Positions 57,401 to 64,000 of a stretch of DNA of 64,000 nt are shown here, piece by piece; within the stretch, counting starts at the first letter, position 1; the number at the start of each line of letters is the position of its first letter. A program made the position numbers and the translations under genes. The stretch spans positions 348,001-412,000 of the forward strand of contig JAPDFW010000066.1 of NCBI GenBank assembly GCA_028826165.1, given 5' to 3'. Source of the stretch: Anaeramoeba ignava (taxonomy: Eukaryota; Metamonada; Anaeramoebidae). Under the pieces are notes generated by a model that saw only the letters and a program-made list of their open reading frames with translations, had not been told where the DNA came from and searched no databases.

Positions 57401-57955
57401 AATAATTCAATTAATTTTTAAACAAATTTACTCCCTGTTTTGATTAAAGATTAAAACAAAATTCACACATTTTTTTTCTATTGGAATAATATTTCTTTTA
57501 GACTTTACTGCCTATTTTTAAAAATTCAAATGCAAAAAAAATGAGAAAAAAGAAATCAGACAAATTTTTTTTTTCCGATTTTTATTTTTTTATATTTTAC
57601 TGTTTTTGCATTTAACTTTTCTCCTTGTTCAATTGCATATTGAATTAATTCAAAATCAAGAGGTTTAAGATCTGCAATAAATTTCAAAAAAGAACTCTAT
57701 TTTTTTTAGTTTTTTTTATAAGTAAAGTTTTTAAATTAAATTAAATCCAAAAAACATAATTATTAAAAGAGATTAAAAGAATTTTTTTTTACTCCATATT
57801 TTTTCTTCAGCATAAGAAATCTCTCATCAAGTTCAACATTTTTTAATTCCTTAAATTCCTCTAAAAAAAAAAAACGGAAAAAAAAATTAAAATAAATTAA
57901 AGAAAGGAAAATATAATTTTTCTTTCAAATGATTACTTGATTCTTTGTTCCCCAT
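48437..57955 (-). CDS. Ankyrin-repeat / double-BTB protein with many putative single-codon exons
   Basis: Start M-G-N-K-E-S (myristoylation type) in exon 57937-57955, then 57793-57860. Fifteen exons of exactly 96 nt follow: 57601-57696, 57172-57267, 56790-56885, 56332-56427, 54384-54479, 53992-54087, 53511-53606, 53102-53197, 52706-52801, 52319-52414, 51894-51989, 51487-51582, 51097-51192, 50683-50778 and 50125-50220. The terminal exon is 48437-49294. Each 96-nt exon, and the start of the last one, opens with an ankyrin x-T-P-L-H-like word and is phase 0. Between them lie TAG-NNN-GTAAA triplets that would add the missing turn residues; with these the protein is ~880 residues. The last exon holds one more ankyrin helix pair and two BTB modules (D-F-Q-I-E-V-E-G-K-N-L-K-V-H-K-L-I-L, R-S-Q-L-F-R-Q-M-F) like those of the RCC1 cluster. 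The 96-nt exons are firm; microexon inclusion needs RNA evidence. Confidence 0.85.
50779..51096 (-). other. Type example of three single-codon microexons between ankyrin exons
   Basis: In transcription order after exon 51097-51192: AGA at 51004-51006, GAT at 50938-50940 and AAG at 50856-50858, each bounded by AG before and GTAAA after on the minus strand. The introns are 90, 63, 79 and 77 nt. The predicted joint is F-N-I-Q-N / R-D-K / N-T-P-L-H, which restores the canonical ankyrin spacing (three residues at turn positions 2-4). The same arrangement recurs at 51193-51486 (AGA, GAT, GAG), 51583-51893 (AGA, AAT, AAT), 51990-52318 (GCT, GAC, AAT) and seven more intervals. Confidence 0.65.
54895..55940. 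repeat. ~340-bp tandem triplication carrying intron-microexon units
   Basis: Three copies (offsets 339 and 345 bp, anchored at 55238, 55577 and 55922). On the minus strand each holds candidate microexons GATGATGAT, TCT, GATGAT and TCT, each bounded by AG and GTAAA/GTAAT. The copies lie in one intron interval of the ankyrin gene (54480-56331). Included in frame, they add repeats of D-D-D-S-D-D-S, an acidic linker with casein-kinase-2-like S-D-D sites. Introns within the unit are also conserved between copies. Confidence 0.85.
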
Positions 57956-58044
57956 TTTAAAAAAAAAAGTTTTTTATTAAAAAAGAAATGAAAAAAATGA
58001 AAAATGAAAAAGGAAAAAAAATTCAAAAAAAAGCAAATCCACTT

Positions 58045-58690
58045 TTTTATTAAATTTTAAATCAATTTTAAATCAATTTTAAATCAATTTTAAATCAATT
58101 TTAAATCAATTTTAAATTAATTTTATATTAATTTTAAATCAATTTTATATCAATTTTAAATCAATTTTAAATTAATTTTAATCCACTTTTTTATTTAATT
58201 TTAAATCAATTTTAAATTTTAATCCACTTTTTTATTAAGTTTTAAATCAATTTTTTATTAAGTTTTATATCAATTTTAAATCAAAATTAAATTTTAATAC
58301 TTTTTTATTTAATTTTAAATCAATTTTAAATCAATTTTAAATCAATTTTAAATAAATTTTAATCCACTTTTTTATTAAGTTTTAAATTAATTTTAAATTA
58401 ATTTTAAATTAATTTTAAATCAAAATTAAATTTTAATCCACTTTTTTATTTAATTTTAAATCAATTTTAAATCAATTTTATATTAATTTTAAATCAATTT
58501 TAAATCAATTTTAAATCAATTTTAAATCAATTTTAAATCAATTTTAAATTAATTTTATTAAGTTTTATATCAATTTTATATTAATTTTAAATCAATTTTA
58601 TATCAATTTTATATCAATTTTATATCAATTTTAAATCAATTTTAATCCACTTTTTTATTTAATTTTAAATCAAAATTAAATTTTAATCCA
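58045..58690. repeat. AAATCAATTTT minisatellite (right of ankyrin gene)
   Basis: The same 11-base unit as at 47560-48145, interrupted several times by AATCCACTTTTTTATT segments. It lies upstream of the ankyrin gene start. The rest of 57956-58881 is T-rich, with CATTTTT words near both divergent starts; no other gene is visible. Confidence 0.9.
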
Positions 58691-58881
58691 CTTTTTTATT
58701 AAGTTTTAAAAAAAAGGAAAATTAAGAAAATAATTTTTTTTTCTCCTTTTTATTTATTTTTTAATCTTTAATTAAGTCAAAAAAAACATCAAAACAACAA
58801 AAAATTTGTTTTTATTTTTTTTTAATTATTATTTTTTTATTTTTCATTTTTTTCTTCTTTTTAAAAAAAAAATTCTTAATA

Positions 58882-60445
58882 ATGAAAACATTTTGTTTAC
58901 TTTTTTTAATTGCTCTTATTTTTTACACAAATGTAATTCACACAGAACAAACTGAACCTGAAATTGCAATGAAAGCATTTGTGACAATGAAAGGAATCGA
59001 AAAAATACAAAGTATTATCAATCCAATTCTCATTCAAGAAATTCAAAACGTGCAAATCCCACCTGTCACTGTCAAAAAGGATGGTTTGACATTAGAACTC
59101 TACAATATGGTTATCACAAAGCTCCAATTTGACCAAGAAACCGTGACATTGACAGCACCTGATGAAATTACGATTGCAATTAAGCAACTGTCAACACATT
59201 GTGACATGGATTGGCATTACACATTTGGATTACTTAAGGACTCTGGAACTGCAGATGAAGAAGTGACAGAGGTTGACATTACCATGACTTTGAAATATTT
59301 TGCAAACAACAGTCACATTGCATTAGTTGCAGAATCAGCACAATGCTCAATAGGAAAGCTCGATATCACTCTTCATGGCGGTGCAAGTTGGCTTTATAAT
59401 ATCATTATCGATATTTTGAAAGGACCTATTAAGGATTTAATTGCCAGTTCCTTGAGTTCTGAATTTGTTACTGAGATTAATACTTTAGCTCCTTCTCTTT
59501 TAGATTCAATTCCAATCAAGATTGATATTGACCAGTACACTTCTCTTCATTTTGAAATGCTTGGACAAGAATTAACATCAGAATATATTGGTATATAACT
59601 ATATATATAAATATATATTTTTTTGTGTAAAAAAGAAAAAAAAAATTCACCTTTTGATCAAAAATGGATCAAAATTGATCCAAAAAAAAAAATTTTTCCT
59701 TTTTAAAGCTGCTTTTAATAATGCGGAATTTTACGATATTGCAAACCCAGTCGAATGCCCATTACCACATCATGATTTGCCCAGCACACCAAAAAGCGAA
59801 GATTATATGGCAGAAGTCTATCTTGATGAATTTGCAATCAACTCAGCATTCTATGCATATAACGAAGAGGGACGAATTGATATTATCATTACTAATGGAG
59901 AAATACCTCCATATATTCCATTCCAATTAAACACATCTGAATTTAAAGATTACATCCCAAATCTTTACGAAAAATACCCTGATCTTCTTATGACTATTGA
60001 AATTACACCCAACGTTCTTCCATCAATTTCTATCACTGAAGCCAACGAAATTGATGCGACATTGATTCTTAATTTGAATTTCTCTGTTGTCGAAAGTGAC
60101 AACACAACCATTCCTGTTTTCACTTTTGTTTGTGACATTGATGCTGACGTTGATGCTTATATGGATGGAGAAACAATCTGCGGGAATTTGACATTGAACA
60201 CTTTCACATTAGTTGATACTTGGACTTCTATTGGACCAATTGATATGAATTTGTTTATGCCTACACTTGATATGATGGTTAATGCTTTTGTTGTTCCATT
60301 TTTGAATGGATATCTCAAAACTGGTTTCCCAATTCCAACTATTGATGGAGTTTCTTTTGAAAATTCTGAAGTTTCTTATGGAGATGGATATATTTTAATT
60401 TCAACTGATGTTGATTATACACCTCCAGAATATAATTTCTATTAA
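58882..60445 (+). CDS. BPI/LBP-family secreted lipid-binding protein
   Basis: Two exons, 58882-59590 and 59709-60445 (GTATAT...AAG intron of 118 bp), 481 residues; human BPI is of similar length. Residues 1-21 are a signal peptide (F-C-L-L-F-L-I-A-L-I-F-Y). The N-terminal barrel shows the family motif S-T-H-C-D-M-D-W-H-Y and a second Cys in E-S-A-Q-C-S-I-G-K-L, at residues 107 and 155. This pair matches the conserved disulfide of BPI/LBP/CETP. A hydrophobic helix (G-A-S-W-L-Y-N-I-I-I-D-I-L) follows. The second exon encodes the C-terminal barrel, ending G-D-G-Y-I-L-I-S-T-D-V. Family members bind lipopolysaccharide or other lipids and can be antibacterial; in an amoeba a role in bacterial feeding or symbiont handling is inference. 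Codon use is more GC-rich than in neighbours. Confidence 0.88.
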
Positions 60446-60622
60446 GGAAATCAAATAGCAAATCAAATCCAAAAATCCAAAAAAAATTCTCCTTTTTTTT
60501 TTCTTTTTTTTTTTCTTTTTTTTTCGTTAAAAACTTTTAATTCAAAAAAATAAAAAGCAAAAAATTTTCTCTTTTCATTTTTTTCTCATTTTTTAATTTT
60601 TAATTTTTTTAATTTTTTCCAA

Positions 60623-63600
60623 ATGAGTGATTCAAATCAAATTATTGAAGCTCAAATTAATAATTTATCTTTACAAATTCTCAAATATCATTCACTCTTT
60701 CAGAATTTTAAGAAAAAACATAGTGAAAAATTCATTTCTTATGAATCTTTAGGTGGATTTTTTGATACAGAAATTAAATTAAAAGATTTTGGAATTGAAG
60801 AATTACAAAATGAACATACAAAAAATCTTCAAATACTTGAACAAAAACAAAAAGATTTAGATTTATCAACTCAAAAAAGAAGTGAATTTGAAGAAACTAT
60901 TAAAGCCCTTCAAAGTGTAAATTTTAATATTCAATTTATTAAACAATTTATTAAATAATTTATTATTCAATTTATTATTCAATTTATTAAATAATTTATT
61001 AAATAATTTATTAAATAATTTACTATTCAATTTATTATTCAATTTATTATTTAATTTATTAAATAATTTATTATTCAATTTATTAAATAATTTATTATTC
61101 AATTTATTAAATAATTTATTAAATAATTTACTAAATAATTTATTAAATAATTTACTAAATAATTTATTTTAAATAAATTTATTTAAATAATTTTAAATTA
61201 TTTTCAATTTATTATTCAATTTTATTATTCAATTTATTATTCAATTTATTATTCAATTTATTATTTATTCAATTTATTATTCAATTTACTATTCAATTTA
61301 TTATTCAATTTATTATTCAATTTTATTATTCAATTTATTATTCAATTTAATTTATTATTCAATTTATTATTCAATTTATTATTCAATTTATTATTCAATT
61401 TATTATTCAACCAATTTATTATTCAATTTATTATTCAATTTATTATTTATTATTCAATTTATTATTCAATTTATTATTCAATTTTATTATTTCAATTCAA
61501 TTTATTATTCAATTTATTATTCAATTTATTATTCAATTTATTATTTAATTTATTATTCAATTTATTATTCAATTTATTATTCAATTTATTATTCAATTTA
61601 TTATTCATTCAATTTATTATTCAATTTATTATTCAATTTATTATTCAATTTATTATTATTCAATTTATTATTCAATTTATTATTATTTATTAATTTATTA
61701 TTCAATTTATTATTCAATTTATTATTCAATTCAATTTATTATTCAATTTATTATTCAATTTATTATTCAATTTATTTCAATTTATTATTTAATTTATTAT
61801 TCAATTTATTATTCAATTTATTATTCAATTTATTATTTTAATTTATTATTTATTATTCAATTCAATTATTTTCAATTTATTTATTCAATTTATTATTTAA
61901 TTTATTAAATAATTTATTATTCAACAATTTATTATTCAATTTATTATCCAATTTATTATTCAATTTATTATACAATTTATTATTCAATTTATTATTCAAT
62001 TTATTATTCAATTTATTATTCAATTTATTTATTCAATTTATTTATTATTCAATTTATTCAATTTATTATTCAATTTTATTTTAAAAATTTTATTTAATTT
62101 ATTATTCAATTTATTATTTAATTTATTATTCAATTTATTATTTATTCAATTTATTATTCAATTTATTATTCAATTTATTATTCAATTTATTATTCAATTT
62201 ATTATTCAATTTATTATTCAATTTATTATTCAATTTATTATTTAATTTATTATTCAATTTATTATTCAATTTATTATTCAATTTATTATTATTCAATTTA
62301 TTATTCAATTTATTATTCAATTTATTATTCAATTTATTATTCAATTTTTTATTATTTTTATTTTATTTATTATTTAATTTATTATTTAATTTTTATTTAA
62401 ATTTATTTATAAATTTATTATTCAATTTATTATTTAATTTATTATTCAATTTATTATTCAATTTATTATTTAATTTATTATTCAATTTATTATTCAATTT
62501 ATTATTCAATTTTTACAATTTAATTCAATTTATTATTTATTTAAATTTTAAAATTTAATTTACTATTCAATTTATTATCCAATTTATTAAATAATTTATT
62601 ATTTAATTTATTATTCAATTTATTATTCAATTTATTATTCAATTTATTATTCAATTTATTATTCAATTTATTATTCAATTTATTATTCAATTTATTATAA
62701 TTTATTATTCAATTTATTATCCAATTTATTATTCAATTTATTATTCAATTTATTATTTAAATTTATTATTTAATTTATTATTCAATCTAAATAATTTATT
62801 ATTCAATTTATTATTCAATTTATTATTCAATTTATTATTCAATTTATTATTCAATTTATTATTCAATTTATTATTCAATTTATTATTTAATTGTAAATTT
62901 AATTGTAAATTTAAAAAAGATTAATGAACCAGAAAAACAAAAAGAATATTTACAAAATATCTTCCAAGCACTTGAAGAAGAAGAACAAGATTTAAAAGAA
63001 AAAGTAAATCAAGTTAGAATGCAAAAAGAACAAATGGAACTTGAAAACAATCAACAAAAAGAATTAAATCAACAAGAAATTGATTTACTTGTACTTTCAA
63101 AAAAACAAAATGAAGAAATGATAAAAGAAACAACTGAACAAATCCAACAAGTAATTGAAGAAAGAAAACAATTGAAAGAAAAAATGAATGAAACTTCCAA
63201 AAAAGAAAATCAAGAAAGAACAGAAGAAGAAAAACAAATGCTTGAAAATTTAGAAAAAGAAATGGAAGAACTTAAAAAGAAAAATCATTCTTTAAATTTC
63301 AAACTTTTTGATCTCAAAAAACAATTTAATGATTTAGAACAAAATTTTGATGACTTAACTAATGAAAACTCAGATTTACAATTTAAAAGGCAAGAATGTG
63401 AAAAAGATCTTCAAAAAGCTCGAGAAATGGAAAAGAGTTTTCATATTATCAAATCTGAATTAGTTGAAATGAAAAAAGAATATCAAAAAAAAATTAAAGA
63501 AAATGAAGAATTGAATAAAAAAATTATTGAAAATTCTGGATTGATTGAAAAAACACCAATTGTTACAGGTAATCCTAATACTACTTTATATGTTGGTTTT

Positions 63601-63672
63601 CCTACTCTTATTATTGGTACATTTTTAGTTGTTAAAACTTTTAAACTGATTACTTTTAATACAAAAAAATAA
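60623..63672 (+). CDS. Coiled-coil protein with C-terminal membrane anchor
   Basis: Two exons, 60623-60916 and 62920-63672, split by a 2003-bp GTAAAT...AAG intron, phase 0; 348 residues. Exon 1 begins M-S-D-S-N-Q-I-I-E-A-Q and is helical. Exon 2 continues as a Glu/Lys/Gln-rich coiled coil with heptads (E-E-L-K-K-K-N-H-S-L-N-F-K-L). It ends with one hydrophobic helix (Y-V-G-F-P-T-L-I-I-G-T-F-L-V-V) followed by a short basic tail. That layout is a tail-anchored membrane protein, possibly a tether or SNARE/golgin-like factor; the family is not identified. The upstream limit of exon 2 is set by the only AG (AAAAAAG at 62919) that keeps frame with exon 1. Confidence 0.7.
60925..62895. repeat. 2-kb intronic TTTATTATTCAA dodecamer array
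   Basis: The intron is filled by a 12-base unit TTTATTATTCAA, with variants TTTATTAAATAA and TTTATTATTTAA at the left edge and occasional frame slips. Frames across it read Asn-Asn-Lys-Leu repeats and are not genes. Confidence 0.93.
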
Positions 63673-64000
63673 TTTTTTTTAATCCACAAACAAGAAATCA
63701 AAATTAATTCCCAAACAAGAAATTAACAAAAACAAAAAAAAAATTTTTTTTCTTTTCTTTTCAACATTTTTTTTCTTTCATCCAAAGTTTAATTTTTTCA
63801 TCAAAACAAAATTTTTTTTTTCAATTAAAAAAACCAAAAAAATCAAAAATTCATTTTTTTCTTTTTTTTTTATTAAATTTGTTTTTTTGAAAATGAAAAT
63901 TAAAAATTTGTTTTGTGAAAATTAAAATTCATCTTTTGAAGATAAATAGGGTAAAAGAAGTCTTTTCAATTTCATCAAAGATTTAGATAATTTCAGATGA
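63673..64000. other. Intergenic AT-rich end of window
   Basis: Downstream of the tail-anchored gene. A- and T-runs with a few CATTTTT words (63768-63860) that may belong to a gene starting beyond the window. No open frame or RNA gene can be supported. Confidence 0.5.

Overview
The window is nuclear DNA of a very AT-rich unicellular eukaryote. Genes carry GT-AG introns, translation fits the standard code with TAA and TGA stops, and there are proteins found only in eukaryotes: PP2A scaffold, NAA15, ATG11/FIP200, serine palmitoyltransferase and an AGC kinase. Many lineage-expanded BTB proteins are fused to RCC1, ankyrin or TLDc domains. Together with the low-complexity DNA this suggests an amoeboid metamonad such as Anaeramoeba. 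That assignment is from memory of the group and was not tested.

Layout. 1-6.5 kb: an MLF-family gene entering from the left, an unknown gene, a BTB-coiled coil-TLDc gene, a ~144-bp AT repeat array, and a four-exon tetraspan membrane protein. 6.8-21.4 kb: four minus-strand housekeeping or signalling genes, which are the PP2A A subunit (10 exons, the first only 4 nt), an AGC kinase, the NatA auxiliary subunit NAA15, and an ATG11/FIP200 autophagy scaffold. 21.4-23.7 kb: a second ~144-bp array. 23.7-30.6 kb: a TPR-pseudokinase gene split by one frameshift, a BTB-coiled coil gene ending in two near-identical domain exons, and an N-myristoylation-type unknown protein. 31.5-45.8 kb: seven tandem copies of one RCC1-double-BTB gene, three plus then four minus; four are intact and three broken. 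45.9-47.5 kb: serine palmitoyltransferase LCB2, with clearly higher GC. 48.4-58 kb: an ankyrin-double-BTB gene. 58.9-63.7 kb: a BPI/LBP-family secreted protein and a tail-anchored coiled-coil protein with a 2-kb repeat intron.

The most striking result is the ankyrin gene (48437-57955, minus). Its ankyrin repeats are encoded by fifteen exons of exactly 96 nt (32 codons). The introns between them repeatedly contain the pattern TAG-NNN-GTAAA, a single codon bounded by an acceptor and a donor. In 11 of 15 intervals there are exactly three such triplets. Their translation supplies the three beta-turn residues (positions 2-4) needed to complete a canonical ankyrin repeat before the x-T-P-L-H that opens the next exon. 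About 73 candidate microexons of 3, 6 or 9 nt were counted and none is a stop codon. One interval has been enlarged by tandem duplication of a ~340-bp unit carrying four microexons, predicting an Asp/Ser-rich linker. Two similar 3-nt exons occur in the BTB gene at 27.2 kb. This looks like a gene assembled partly from single-codon exons.

Several otherwise well-conserved genes (LCB2, NAA15, TPR-pseudokinase, RCC1 copies) are broken by single-base indels, mostly in homopolymers. Assembly errors must be excluded before calling pseudogenes. No rRNA, tRNA, CRISPR array, integrated virus or transposase gene was recognised.
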